The position numbers and the translations under genes are program-made. Below, one piece after another: positions 34,921 through 46,447 of a DNA stretch of 64,000 bases. The DNA lies in NCBI RefSeq assembly GCF_026672375.1, contig NZ_JAPPRA010000001.1:3224001-3288000 (forward strand), read 5' to 3'. The notes beneath the pieces were generated by a model, which was given only the letters and a program-made list of their open reading frames with translations, searched no databases and was not told where the DNA came from. Every line of letters begins with the position of its first letter. Position 1 is the stretch's first letter. Origin of the DNA: Caulobacter sp. SL161 (GTDB taxonomy: Bacteria; Pseudomonadota; Alphaproteobacteria; Caulobacterales; Caulobacteraceae).

Positions 34921-37437
34921 CTAGCGATGCGCTCGCGCCAGGGCCTCCAGCAACTGGGCCGGATGCAGCGGCTTGGCCAGGTGCAGGTCGGCGCCCGCAG
35001 ATCGCGCGGCGGCGACGTGCTCCTCCATCGCGTTGGCGGTCAGCATGACGACAAGGATCGGCCACGCGCCGGACGCCTTCTCCCGCGCGCGGATCGCGCG
35101 GGTGGCCGACAGGCCATCCATCACCGGCATCTGCATGTCCATCAGCACGGCGTCGAAGCGCCCCCGCTCCAGCGCGTCCAGAGCCGCCTGACCGTCCTCG
35201 ACCATGGTGAGGTCCACCCCGAACGGCTCCAGCACGATCTCGACGACCTTGCGGTTGGTGGGGTGGTCCTCGGCCACCAGCACACGCATGCCTTCCAGCG
35301 AGATCTCGCGATCCTCTTCGACCGCGACGTCGGCGACCTCGGCGCAGCGCGGGAGCGGCAGGACGACCTCGAAGCGCGCGCCCTGCCCAGGCACGGCGTC
35401 GGCGCTGATCGATCCCTGCATCATCTCGGCCAGGGCTGCGCAGATCGACAGGCCAAGGCCCGTGCCGCCGAACTGGCGAGTGATCGATTGGTCGGCCTGG
35501 ACGAAGCGCTTGAACAGGCGATCGCGCACGGCGTCGTCGAAGCCCACGCCCGTGTCGCGAACCACGAAGCGAAGCGCCTCGCCCTGGCGGTCGACCTCCA
35601 GCGAGACCTCGCCCTTCGCCGTGAACTTCACCGCATTGGCCAGCAGGTTCGACAGGATCTGGCTGATCCGTCCCGCATCGCCGTCATAGGATCCTTCGGC
35701 GTCGGGCGACACCGACCAACGGAGCGACAGTTGCTTGGCCTTGGCCGCCGCAGCGTGCAACTCGGCCATGCTCCGCACCAGTTGCACCAGGTCGAACGGC
35801 GCGGGACTCAGCTGGAACTGGCCGGCCTCGATCTTGGAGACATCGAGGATGTCGCCGAGAACCTGCTCCAGCAAACGGCCCGACGAGGTTACGAGAGAGG
35901 CCAGTTCGCGGCGCGCCTGGGGGTCTTCCTCCTCGGCCAGGCGATCGCCGATGGCGATGACGCCGTTCAGCGGCGTGCGCAACTCGTGGGACATGTTGGC
36001 CAGGAACACGGACTTGGCCTGGTTGGCTCGCTCAAGCTCGGCGGTGCGCACGGCCACCCTCTGCTCGAGCGAGCGGAGCAGTTCCTCGTTACGCTCACGC
36101 TGTCGACGCAGCGCCCGGGCCAGGGACCCGATCTCGTCAGGCCGCGCTTCGAACGGGCGCGCGGCGGCGGGGTCTCCCTGCTGCTGGGCGTCGGCCAGAG
36201 CTTCCAGCGGGGCGGCGACCATCTGGTGGGTCAGGCGGTAGAGCAGCAGCACCTGCAACAAGACGCCGAAGAAGCCGAACAGCAGCACCCAAGAGGCGGT
36301 CTTCAGCGACGACCAGACGATGTCGCTGGATGGAAAGCTCATCAGGAACCACCAACCCGGCTCCACCAGGCGGCCATAGGCCACCAGGCGATCGCCGTCG
36401 GGCGACAGCACCGCCCCCACGTCGCGCTTCTCCGCACGGATACGGGCGATCAGGTTCTTGAGTTCATTCTCAGCCTCGAACCGGCGCAGCAGGTCCGCGT
36501 CGACAAAGCCGTTCCGCTGGAGACCTTGCGCGGCCACGACCTCGCCATCATCGGCGACGATCATGTTGGATCCGCCCGGCAAGGCGTCGGCGACGGCGCG
36601 CAGGAGGTAGGAGTCCAGCGACAGGCTAGTGCCGAACGCCCCCATGAACTGACCCTTGTAGTAGAAGGGCGTCATGCAGGCCGCGTTGAGCCCCCGGCCG
36701 CTGGGGTCGGAGATCAGCCGGCGCAGCTTGGTGCACTTCATGACCCGCTCTGGATTGTTCTCCGGCAGGGTCAGGGTGGTCATTTCCTCCTTGGAGATGT
36801 CCAGCGTGTTGGGCGCGTCACGCCGGTAGTACTGAAGCCGGTCCTGGCGAAGCGGCCCGAACATCACCAGACGCGTCTGCGGCGTGAAGAAATAGAAGTT
36901 GTCGTAGTGGCGGATCTGCGCCTCGCCGGTGGTCGCCACCACATCGGCGGCCGCGACGAACAGGGCCTGTTCCGGCGGACTTATCGTCGCAGCATCGCGC
37001 AGATAGGCGCCAAGGCCATGGGTGTAGTGGCCGCCGGTGCGGACGCCGTCGTAAAGCTCCGGCTCCGAACGCCGGGTGCCGTCTCCCTTTTCGGGATAGA
37101 GGCGCTGAAACTCCGCCCCCATCGGCTCATTGGCGGTGTGATCAAGGCGTCGGGTCAGCGACTCGCTGGCCGCGTCGTGAACCTTCACCAGATCGGAGAA
37201 CAGCCGGTCCTCGGTCTTGACCCGCTCCCCGACATATTCGGCCAGATGCCGCGTCTGGGTGTCGGCGGCGCTTTCGCGCACAAAGATGAAGGCCGCCGCC
37301 GTGGCGACGCTGGTCACGGCGATCGACAGGATCGCCACCGTGGTCAGCAGCCGCCGCGCCAGCGGCGCGGTCACTCCGGCGATCGCACCCGAACCTTTGT
37401 CCAAGCCTGCTCCCTGGCCCGCCCCGGACCTCTTCAC
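34921..37437 (-). CDS. Cache-type hybrid sensor histidine kinase/response regulator
   Basis: 838 residues. A first membrane helix (about 30-52), a large periplasmic Cache-like sensor (about 55-375, with paired Cys in VMKCTKLRR and LNAACMTPF), a second helix (about 380-405), HAMP-like linker and coiled coil. The H-box contains NMSHELRTPLN with His484, followed by a HATPase (VRDTGVGF, GTGLGLSI) and a receiver (VLMDMQMPVMDG). It should sense a periplasmic ligand and feed a phosphorelay. The frame is intact from ATG 37437. A signal for regulation is not evident. Confidence 0.9.
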   Translation of the reverse strand: MKRSGAGQGAGLDKGSGAIAGVTAPLARRLLTTVAILSIAVTSVATAAAFIFVRESAADTQTRHLAEYVGERVKTEDRLFSDLVKVHDAASESLTRRLDHTANEPMGAEFQRLYPEKGDGTRRSEPELYDGVRTGGHYTHGLGAYLRDAATISPPEQALFVAAADVVATTGEAQIRHYDNFYFFTPQTRLVMFGPLRQDRLQYYRRDAPNTLDISKEEMTTLTLPENNPERVMKCTKLRRLISDPSGRGLNAACMTPFYYKGQFMGAFGTSLSLDSYLLRAVADALPGGSNMIVADDGEVVAAQGLQRNGFVDADLLRRFEAENELKNLIARIRAEKRDVGAVLSPDGDRLVAYGRLVEPGWWFLMSFPSSDIVWSSLKTASWVLLFGFFGVLLQVLLLYRLTHQMVAAPLEALADAQQQGDPAAARPFEARPDEIGSLARALRRQRERNEELLRSLEQRVAVRTAELERANQAKSVFLANMSHELRTPLNGVIAIGDRLAEEEDPQARRELASLVTSSGRLLEQVLGDILDVSKIEAGQFQLSPAPFDLVQLVRSMAELHAAAAKAKQLSLRWSVSPDAEGSYDGDAGRISQILSNLLANAVKFTAKGEVSLEVDRQGEALRFVVRDTGVGFDDAVRDRLFKRFVQADQSITRQFGGTGLGLSICAALAEMMQGSISADAVPGQGARFEVVLPLPRCAEVADVAVEEDREISLEGMRVLVAEDHPTNRKVVEIVLEPFGVDLTMVEDGQAALDALERGRFDAVLMDMQMPVMDGLSATRAIRAREKASGAWPILVVMLTANAMEEHVAAARSAGADLHLAKPLHPAQLLEALARAHR

Positions 37438-37596
37438 CCAAAACCGGATCCCGGAACGCCGAAGTTAACAGCGGCGTCGCACCGTTCGGCTTTTCCCCCG
37501 CGACGCAACAGTCTATAGCCTCCCGGTCCGCGCCGCGTGCTGGCCCTGTGCGCCAGAACGCCGCAGGCGCGCCACCGCCAGAGGAACATCCCCGCA

Positions 37597-38808
37597 ATGG
37601 CCAAGATCAAAGTCGCCAATCCCGTCGTCGACATGGACGGCGATGAAATGACCCGCATCATCTGGAAGCTCATCAAGGACAAGCTGATCTTCCCGTACCT
37701 GGATCTGGAACTCGACTATTATGACCTGTCGGTCGAGAATCGGGACGCCACCGACGATCAGGTGACGATCGACGCGGCCAACGCCACCAAGAAGCACGGC
37801 GTCGCCGTCAAGTGCGCCACCATCACCCCCGACGAGCAACGCGTCGAGGAGTTCAAGCTCAAGAAGATGTGGAAGTCGCCCAACGGCACCATCCGCAACA
37901 TCCTGGGCGGCGTGATCTTCCGTGAGCCGATCATCTGCCAGAACGTGCCGCGCCTGGTGCCGGGCTGGACGCAACCGATCATCGTCGGCCGTCACGCCTT
38001 CGGCGACCAGTACCGCGCGACCGACTTCAAGTTCCCGGGCAAGGGCACCCTGTCGATCAAGTTCGTCGGCGAAGACGGCCAGACCATCGAGCACGAAGTG
38101 TTCAAGGCTCCGGACGCCGGCGTCGCCATGGCGATGTACAACCTCGACGAGTCGATCCGCGACTTCGCACACGCCTCGTTCGCCTACGGCCTGAACCGCG
38201 GCTATCCGGTCTATCTCTCCACGAAGAACACGATCCTCAAGGCCTATGACGGCCGCTTCAAGGACATCTTCCAGGAGATCTACGACGCGCACTACGCCGA
38301 GCAGTTCAAGGCCGCCGGCATCCACTACGAGCACCGCCTGATCGACGACATGGTGGCCTCGGCCCTGAAGTGGTCGGGCGGCTATGTCTGGGCCTGTAAG
38401 AACTACGACGGCGACGTGCAGTCGGACATCGTCGCTCAGGGCTTCGGGTCGCTGGGCCTGATGACCTCGGTGCTGATGACGCCGGACGGCAAGACGGTGG
38501 AAGCCGAAGCCGCCCACGGCACCGTCACCCGCCACTACCGCCAGCACCAGAAGGGCGAGAGCACCTCGACCAACTCGATCGCCTCGATCTTCGCCTGGAC
38601 CCGTGGCCTGGCCCACCGCGCCAAGCTGGACGACAACCAGGACCTGGCCAACTTCGCCGCCACCCTGGAGAAGGTCTGCATCGACACCGTCGAGAGCGGC
38701 TACATGACCAAGGACCTGGCCCTGCTGGTCGGCGACAAGCAAGGCTGGCTGACCACCGAAGGCTTCCTCGACAAGATCGACGAGAACCTGAAGAAGGCCA
38801 TGGCCTAA
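37597..38808 (+). CDS. icd: Isocitrate dehydrogenase [NADP]
   Basis: 403 residues of the homodimeric, eukaryotic-like type II NADP-IDH found in alphaproteobacteria. It starts [20 protein letters not shown], has the substrate-binding [19 protein letters not shown] region and the nucleotide-binding [16 protein letters not shown]. It decarboxylates isocitrate to 2-oxoglutarate in the TCA cycle. ATG 37597 follows a GAGAGGAA ribosome-binding site. A strong terminator follows. Confidence 0.97.
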   Translation: MAKIKVANPVVDMDGDEMTRIIWKLIKDKLIFPYLDLELDYYDLSVENRDATDDQVTIDAANATKKHGVAVKCATITPDEQRVEEFKLKKMWKSPNGTIRNILGGVIFREPIICQNVPRLVPGWTQPIIVGRHAFGDQYRATDFKFPGKGTLSIKFVGEDGQTIEHEVFKAPDAGVAMAMYNLDESIRDFAHASFAYGLNRGYPVYLSTKNTILKAYDGRFKDIFQEIYDAHYAEQFKAAGIHYEHRLIDDMVASALKWSGGYVWACKNYDGDVQSDIVAQGFGSLGLMTSVLMTPDGKTVEAEAAHGTVTRHYRQHQKGESTSTNSIASIFAWTRGLAHRAKLDDNQDLANFAATLEKVCIDTVESGYMTKDLALLVGDKQGWLTTEGFLDKIDENLKKAMA

Positions 38809-38836
38809 AGCCTCTGGGCCCATAGCCCGTGAGCGA

Positions 38837-38870
38837 AACGCCCCGGAGGTCCTCCTCCGGGGCGTTTTTC
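38837..38870 (+). terminator. Rho-independent terminator of icd
   Basis: AACGCCCCGGAGG pairs with CCTCCGGGGCGTT around a TCCT loop and is followed by TTTTTC. It lies 28 bases after the icd stop. Confidence 0.93.
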
Positions 38871-38963
38871 TTGGCCGCGCCTCAGGCGCCCCTGACGCGC
38901 GAGCGGTCTTGCGAGCCGGGCCCAGACCTGATCTATCCGGCGTTAACCATTCGGGGGCGTGGC

Positions 38964-39542
38964 ATGACTCTGCAGAAGCGGATCTGGGACCTGATCGTTC
39001 TGGCGATCTTCGTGTTCGCAACCGCTTTCGCGACCGCGCCGTGGTTCGCCTTCCGCGCCTTGAAAGCCGCCGCCCAGTACGAGGACGTGCAGGCGATCGG
39101 TGAGCTGGTCGACTTCCCCTCCGTGCGCCGCAGCCTGACCGCGCAGCTGGTCGTCGACGCGCCGGCCGCCAAGCCTGAAGCCCCGTCCCTGTGGCGCGAT
39201 CCGATGAGCGTCTTCAAGAAGGCCATAGAGCCCATCGCGCCGCCCGAGCCCAAGGTCGACCGATACCTGACCGTGGCCGGCGTCTCGGCCCTGACGCGCG
39301 GCTATGCGCCCGGCAAGGCGCCGCCCGCCTCCGCCCGCGACGAGAGCCTCAAGGGCCAGATCCGCGACACCCTGCGCGGCCCCTATCCCGGCATCGCCTA
39401 TTGGGATCCCAACCGCGTGCGCATCTCGGTCAAGCGCCCGGACGCCACCCGCAAGGTCACGATCTTCACCTTCGAGCGCAAGGCGCTGTTCACCTGGAAG
39501 CTCGTGCACATCCGCTTGCCGGGCGACGAGCGCCAGGGCTGA
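38964..39542 (+). CDS. DUF2939 domain-containing membrane-anchored protein
   Basis: 192 residues. One N-terminal hydrophobic helix (about 8-28, DLIVLAIFVFATAFATAPWF) is followed by FRALKAAAQYEDVQAIGELVDFPSVRRSL, the DUF2939 signature in which residues recur that pair with two similar segments. The rest is a soluble domain ending KALFTWKLVHIRLPGDERQ. The N-terminus may be an anchor or an uncleaved signal. Function unknown. A TTAACC half-site, as in CtrA boxes, lies 16 bases upstream of ATG 38964. Confidence 0.82.
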   Translation: MTLQKRIWDLIVLAIFVFATAFATAPWFAFRALKAAAQYEDVQAIGELVDFPSVRRSLTAQLVVDAPAAKPEAPSLWRDPMSVFKKAIEPIAPPEPKVDRYLTVAGVSALTRGYAPGKAPPASARDESLKGQIRDTLRGPYPGIAYWDPNRVRISVKRPDATRKVTIFTFERKALFTWKLVHIRLPGDERQG

Positions 39543-39552
39543 TCGACGGATC

Positions 39553-40491
39553 GTGCTCGTCCTCGACGTCGCCGCCCGCGTCTGGCCGTTCTTTCTGCTG
39601 GTCGTCGCAGGCGTCTCCCTCAGCCGGCTGCGCCTGCTCGACGCGCGGATGACCCAAGGCCTGTCGGCCTATGTCTATTGGGTGGGTTTCCCGGCCCTGC
39701 TGATCCATTCCCTGTCGCGCCTGGGCCGGCCTGAACCCGAGTTGTGGTCAGGGCTTGCAGCCTATGCGGCCGTCGGGCTGGCGGTGATGGCGAGCCTGGT
39801 CGCCGGCGGTCGTGCGCTGGGCTGGAGCCGTCCCGAGCAGGCCGGGGCCGCGATGGCCGCCGGCGTGGGCAACAGCGCCTTCCTCGCCGTCCCCGTCACC
39901 GCCGCCGTGCTGGGCGGCGAGACCGCGCGCCTGGTGGCCGGCGCGATCGCGGCCGACTTCGTCGTCCTGGCGGCGGCGGGCGTCGGACTTCTGGGCTGGG
40001 CGGCAGGACGATCGGTGTGGCGTGCGATGGCGCAGGCCTTTCAGAACCCGGTCGTCATCGCTGCGCTGCTGGGCCTGCTGCTGGCGCTGCTGAATCTAGC
40101 CCTGCCCCAGCCCCTGGATCGCGCCATCGGCCTGGCCGCCGCCTCGGGCAGCCCGGTGGGGCTTGTGGCGCTTGGCGCGGCGCTGGGTCTTCCTCGGACC
40201 GAGGACGAGGCCGGCCCTCGCGCCGGGCCCGTTGTTCTGGCGGCTCTGGCCAAGCTCTTGGCCTTCCCGCTGCTGGTCTGGCTGTCGATCGGCCTGACCC
40301 CGGCTCCCGCCGAGTTCCGAGCCGGCGCGACCCTGGTGGCGGCCGCGCCGACGGCGGTGAACGTCTTCATCCAGACCCGCGCCTATGGCGTGTGGCCGCG
40401 CGGAGCCGCGAGGATCGTCGCGCTGACAACCGCCGTCTCCATCGTCTCGCTGTCGCTGGTGGCGATCCTGCTGACAGCCCGTGTCAGCTAG
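39553..40491 (+). CDS. AEC family transporter
   Basis: 312 residues with about ten hydrophobic helices, e.g. VWPFFLLVVAGVSLSRLRLL, YVYWVGFPALLIHSLSRLG and MAAGVGNSAFLAVPVTAAVLGG. This is the auxin-efflux-carrier/malate-transporter (AEC) pattern with helix-breaking GN and PT motifs in the two crossover regions. It probably exports an organic acid or amphipath. The start is taken as GTG 39553 after a weak ribosome-binding site, 11 bases after the DUF2939 stop. Confidence 0.82.
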   Translation: MLVLDVAARVWPFFLLVVAGVSLSRLRLLDARMTQGLSAYVYWVGFPALLIHSLSRLGRPEPELWSGLAAYAAVGLAVMASLVAGGRALGWSRPEQAGAAMAAGVGNSAFLAVPVTAAVLGGETARLVAGAIAADFVVLAAAGVGLLGWAAGRSVWRAMAQAFQNPVVIAALLGLLLALLNLALPQPLDRAIGLAAASGSPVGLVALGAALGLPRTEDEAGPRAGPVVLAALAKLLAFPLLVWLSIGLTPAPAEFRAGATLVAAAPTAVNVFIQTRAYGVWPRGAARIVALTTAVSIVSLSLVAILLTARVS

Positions 40492-40523
40492 ACCGCTAAG
40501 GTCCTCGCCAGGAGGACATCCTG

Positions 40524-40901
40524 ATGATCAGCTATATCACCATCGGCGCCAGCGACCCCGACCGGGCCGGCGCCTTCTATGACGCGGCCCTGGGCGCGCT
40601 GGGCAATCAGCGGCTTTGGCGACAAGGCGACTGGATCGGTTACGGGCCAGACGCCGAGCACGCCACCGTGATGATCTGCTCGCCCGAGAACGGCGAACCC
40701 GCCAAGGCGGGCAACGGCATCATGATCGGCTTGAAGGCCGACTCGCCCCAGCAGGTCAACGCCTTCCACGCCGCCGCCCTGGCCCACGGCGGGGTCTGCG
40801 CCGGACCGCCGGGACCGCGCCCGACCTATGGCGAGGGCTACTACCTGGCGTATGTGCGCGATCCCGACGGCAACAAGCTTTCGGCGTTCTTCAAGGGGTG
40901 A
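40524..40901 (+). CDS. VOC family (glyoxalase-like) protein
   Basis: 125 residues with the paired beta-alpha-beta-beta-beta units of vicinal-oxygen-chelate proteins: ISYITIGASDPDRAGAFYDAALGALG at the start and YYLAYVRDPDGNKLSAFFKG at the end. Such small members include thiol transferases and dioxygenase-like proteins; the substrate is unknown. GCCAGGAGG precedes ATG 40524. Confidence 0.85.
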   Translation: MISYITIGASDPDRAGAFYDAALGALGNQRLWRQGDWIGYGPDAEHATVMICSPENGEPAKAGNGIMIGLKADSPQQVNAFHAAALAHGGVCAGPPGPRPTYGEGYYLAYVRDPDGNKLSAFFKG

Positions 40902-40940
40902 GGCAGCCGGCGTCCGCCGTGGTTTGGCGGACGCCCTCTC

Positions 40941-41825
40941 TCAGGTCCTGGGCGAGAGCGGCAAGAACAGATCCGTCACCGCCTCGTGTTCCGGAACGTC
41001 CGGAAAGAAGCTGACGCGCTGGGCGAAGAACGGCGCGTCGCGCGGCTCGCGTCCGCTGCGCGGCAGCCATTCGCCGTAGAGGAACCGCGAGGCGGCGCGC
41101 AGGTCGTCGCTGGAGCCGATCTGGCGCAGCACGGCGCACGGACCGCCTGGGATCAGCCCCGCCGTCACCCCATCGGGGTTAGGCGCCACCCGCCCGGTCG
41201 CCGCGCACAGGTCCATCCGATGCTGGTCGGCCGGCGTGTCGTCCGGGTCGTCATGAAAAACGTTGAACGTCGCGCTCACACGCGGCGGCAGGCCGGCCGC
41301 TCTGCGCCAGGCGATGAACCGGCGGATCGTATCGCCCAGCAGAGCCGGATCACCCTCGTGCCGCATAACGGCGACGGGGGTGTCGGGAAAGTCGACGATT
41401 TGGACATCGTCGTCGGTGAAGGTCATGGTCTGTCTCCTGGCTTGAACCAGCGGCGACTGGGCCGCATGCCAAGGCTCCCAGCGCGGCGCTCGACGGAACG
41501 ATGAAGGGCTCTGGTCGAACAGCCGGCGGAACGCGCGACTGAACGCTTCGGGGCCCTCGTAGCCGCTATCGAGCGCGATCCCCAGCACCCCGTCCTGGTC
41601 GCGAAAGGCCAGGCGATAGGACGCCCGCTTCATTCGCGCCAACTGAACGTAGGCGGCGCCCCCGATCCCGAACAGCCCCGAGAACTGACGCTGGAAATGG
41701 CGCCGCGAGAAGGCCGCGACCGCCGCCAGGACCTCGACGCTCAGGTCTTCGTCCAGGTGCGCGTCGATATGATCGAGCACCCGGCGCATCCTGGCGTGAT
41801 AGTTTTCAGCGACGTCCGGCTTCAT
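40941..41825 (-). CDS. AraC family regulator with GyrI-like effector domain
   Basis: 294 residues. An N-terminal double helix-turn-helix of AraC type (about 1-105: LDEDLSVEVLAAVAAFSRRHFQRQF, GVLGIALDSGYEGPEAFSRAFRR) is joined to a C-terminal GyrI-like/effector-binding SOUL-fold domain (about 140-294). This is the Rob/SoxS-like arrangement with a drug-binding domain. A very strong SD (AAGGAGGTG) precedes ATG 41825, so I chose it over an upstream start. Targets are unknown. Confidence 0.88.
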   Translation of the reverse strand: MKPDVAENYHARMRRVLDHIDAHLDEDLSVEVLAAVAAFSRRHFQRQFSGLFGIGGAAYVQLARMKRASYRLAFRDQDGVLGIALDSGYEGPEAFSRAFRRLFDQSPSSFRRAPRWEPWHAAQSPLVQARRQTMTFTDDDVQIVDFPDTPVAVMRHEGDPALLGDTIRRFIAWRRAAGLPPRVSATFNVFHDDPDDTPADQHRMDLCAATGRVAPNPDGVTAGLIPGGPCAVLRQIGSSDDLRAASRFLYGEWLPRSGREPRDAPFFAQRVSFFPDVPEHEAVTDLFLPLSPRT

Positions 41826-41950
41826 CCGCACCTCCTTGGCGGAGACAGACCTAAGGCACCCCGCCGGCGCGAACCTGACCGATCGTGCGGTTCTGCGCGC
41901 CGACAAGGAAGCTGTTCCAGGCCTTGATCGCGCCGTGGAAGCCGCCCTCG
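41826..41950. other. Gene-free stretch upstream of the AraC gene
   Basis: It should hold the AraC promoter. A minus-strand frame here would encode the tail GGFHGAIKAWNSFLVGAQNR and end in GGVP; it reads more like real protein than most shadows and may be a gene remnant. I recognise no family. Confidence 0.35.
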
Positions 41951-42028
41951 CCCTTCGACAAGCTCAGGGTGAGGACGAATGAAAGCGTCGGCTCGCACAA
42001 AATCCTCATCCTGAGCTTGTCGAAGGAC
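41951..42028. repeat. Inverted repeat of the TTCGACAAGCTCAGG type
   Basis: CCTTCGACAAGCTCAGGGTG (left) and its near-complement TCATCCTGAGCTTGTCGAAG (right) face each other across about 27 bases. This sequence is a dispersed intergenic repeat that I know from several alphaproteobacterial genomes. Confidence 0.7.
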
Positions 42029-42078
42029 GACGATTTCCGTCCCGATAAGCGCCACGGCACGTAACGCGCACAGCCCAC

Positions 42079-42114
42079 AAAAAAGCCCACCGCTCCGCAA
42101 CGGAGGGTGGGCCT
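42079..42114 (-). terminator. Rho-independent terminator of alaS
   Basis: On the minus strand, GCCCACCCTCCG pairs with CGGAGCGGTGGGC (one bulge) and is followed by TTTTTTG. It lies just after the alaS stop. Confidence 0.9.
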
Positions 42115-42142
42115 TGTTATTTGGCGTCTGCGCCTGTGGGCC

Positions 42143-44785
<2,643 letters not shown>

Positions 44786-44947
44786 GAGCGTCTCAAGTCT
44801 TGCGTACCGGTCCGGCGAGCGGCCGGAAGTCGGCCGCTGCATAGCGCGGTTTTCGGTGAAGGGGAAACAGGCTTGGAGGTGGGCGTGCTTACGGCCGCGC
44901 AAAAGAGCCGAGTTGCCGCATCTCCAGGCCGCGGGAGACGGCACTTC

Positions 44948-45328
44948 TTACGCCGTTACAACCCGCCCTTCCCGCGCCTCAACAGGCCAAGGCTTGAGCC
45001 GCGCGCCGGCGCACGGACCGCCAACGCAGGCGCCGTCCTCGACCTTGAACACCGCCCCGTGCCAGGAGCACAGGATCAGATCGCCGTCGGGCGTCAGGTA
45101 GCGGTCCAGTTCCTGGGCCAGCGGCAGGCCGGCGTGGGGGCAGCGGTCGACATAGCCGAACACCGCCTCGCCCCGGCGCACGATGAAGCCGTGGAAACGC
45201 GCCTCGCCGATCTGCAGCACATAGTTGCGCGCGCCGCCGTCGGTGATCAGGTCTAGCGGGCCAAGATTGATTCCGGCCCGGGTCTCCCAGATCCGCCCAG
45301 CTGCGGCGGGCGCAGTCTCGTCCGTCAA
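44948..45328 (-). CDS. Rieske [2Fe-2S] domain protein
   Basis: 126 residues. The Rieske ligands are in RCPHAGLPL (Cys-x-His) and LCSWHGAVF (Cys-x-x-His). There is no oxygenase catalytic domain, so it is a ferredoxin-like electron carrier or subunit. The start is most likely TTG 45328, which overlaps the fahA stop as TTGA, indicating translational coupling. Its place in the tyrosine-degradation operon is unusual, and its partner is unknown. Confidence 0.85.
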   Translation of the reverse strand: MTDETAPAAAGRIWETRAGINLGPLDLITDGGARNYVLQIGEARFHGFIVRRGEAVFGYVDRCPHAGLPLAQELDRYLTPDGDLILCSWHGAVFKVEDGACVGGPCAGARLKPWPVEAREGRVVTA

Positions 45329-46332
45329 ATCCGTTCGACCGTCTGCTCGATGGCGCCGAAGATCGAGTGGCCCTTGGCGTCCTTCATCTCGATGCGGATG
45401 GTGTCGCCGCCCAGCAGGAACGGCGTCTTGGGCGCGCCGTGCAGGAGGGTCTCGACGGTGCGGACCTCGGCCAGGCACGAATAGCCAAGACCGCCTTCGC
45501 TGATCGGCTTGCCGGGGCCGCCGTCGGCGTCGCGGTTGCTGACCGTGCCCGAGCCGACGATGGTGCCGGCGCAGAGGCTGCGGGTCTTGGCGGCGTGAGC
45601 CACCAGCGTGCCGAAGTCGAAGGTCATGTCGACACCGGCGTCGGCGCGGCCGAAGTCCTTGCCGTCCAGTTCGACCAGCAGGGCCCCATGCAGCTTGCCG
45701 TCCTTCCAGGCGTCACCCAGGGCGTCGGGCGACACCGCCACCGGCGAAAACGCGCTGGCGGGCTTTGACTGCAGGAAGCCGAAACCCTTGGCCAGCTCGC
45801 CCGGGATCAGGTTGCGCAGCGAGACATCATTGCAGAGCATGACCAGGCGAATGGCCGCCAGCGCCTCCTCGCGGGTCGCGCCCAGCGGCACGTCATCGAC
45901 GATGACCGCCACCTCGCCCTCCAGATCACAGCCCCAGCTCGCGTCGGCCAGCGGGATCGGATCACGCGGGGCCAGGAAGCCGTCGGACGCGCCCTGGTAC
46001 ATCAGAGGATCGGTCCAGAAGCTCTCGGGCATCTCGGCGCCGCGCGCTTTGCGCACCAATTGGACATGGTTCACATAGGCCGAGCCGTCGACCCACTGAT
46101 AGGCGCGCGGCAGCGGGCTGAGCGCGTCGTGCTCGTGGAAGCGCTCCTTAGGCACCGCGCCGTGCTCGAGGCTCTCGGCCAGGCCCGCCAGCATGGGCCC
46201 GCAGTGCTCCCAGTTGTCGAGCGCGGCCTGCAGGGTCGGCGCGATCGTCCCGGCGTCGGTGAACCAGGCCAGGTCGTTGGAGACCACCACCAGACGGCCG
46301 TCGCGACCACCCTTGAGAGACGCGAGCTTCAT
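45325..46332 (-). CDS. fahA: Fumarylacetoacetate hydrolase
   Basis: 335 residues with the FAH-family catalytic core: LADASWGCDLEGEVAVIVDDVPLG (metal-binding Glu pair), LVMLCNDVSLRNL and the C-terminal CAGTIVGSGTVSNRD. This is the prokaryotic-type enzyme used in tyrosine and homogentisate pathways, cleaving fumarylacetoacetate to fumarate and acetoacetate. It follows hmgA by about 115 bases on the same strand. A GGAGGAAAA sequence precedes ATG 46332. Confidence 0.92.
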   Translation of the reverse strand: MKLASLKGGRDGRLVVVSNDLAWFTDAGTIAPTLQAALDNWEHCGPMLAGLAESLEHGAVPKERFHEHDALSPLPRAYQWVDGSAYVNHVQLVRKARGAEMPESFWTDPLMYQGASDGFLAPRDPIPLADASWGCDLEGEVAVIVDDVPLGATREEALAAIRLVMLCNDVSLRNLIPGELAKGFGFLQSKPASAFSPVAVSPDALGDAWKDGKLHGALLVELDGKDFGRADAGVDMTFDFGTLVAHAAKTRSLCAGTIVGSGTVSNRDADGGPGKPISEGGLGYSCLAEVRTVETLLHGAPKTPFLLGGDTIRIEMKDAKGHSIFGAIEQTVERI

Positions 46333-46447
46333 TCGGTTTTCCTCCGGGACTTTGAATTTTCAGCCATCCCCCCACATCGCCGGACCGCGCGCAAGCCGGA
46401 TCGAGGCCGGCGTGCGTCCTGACGGGGGATCGCGAACGGAATTTTGG

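Noticed and set aside
34540-37518. 992-residue plus-strand open frame opposite the hybrid kinase
   Set aside because: It is antisense to a gene with clear domains, has shadow composition (Arg, Gly, His, Gln-rich) and no recognisable motif. High GC content makes long antisense frames common.
38829-38963. Upstream extension of the DUF2939 gene to GTG 38829
   Set aside because: It would run through the icd terminator, and the hydrophobic N-terminal helix starts naturally at ATG 38964.
39304-39552. Upstream extension of the AEC transporter
   Set aside because: It overlaps the DUF2939 gene and reads as shadow protein; the first helix begins at GTG 39553.
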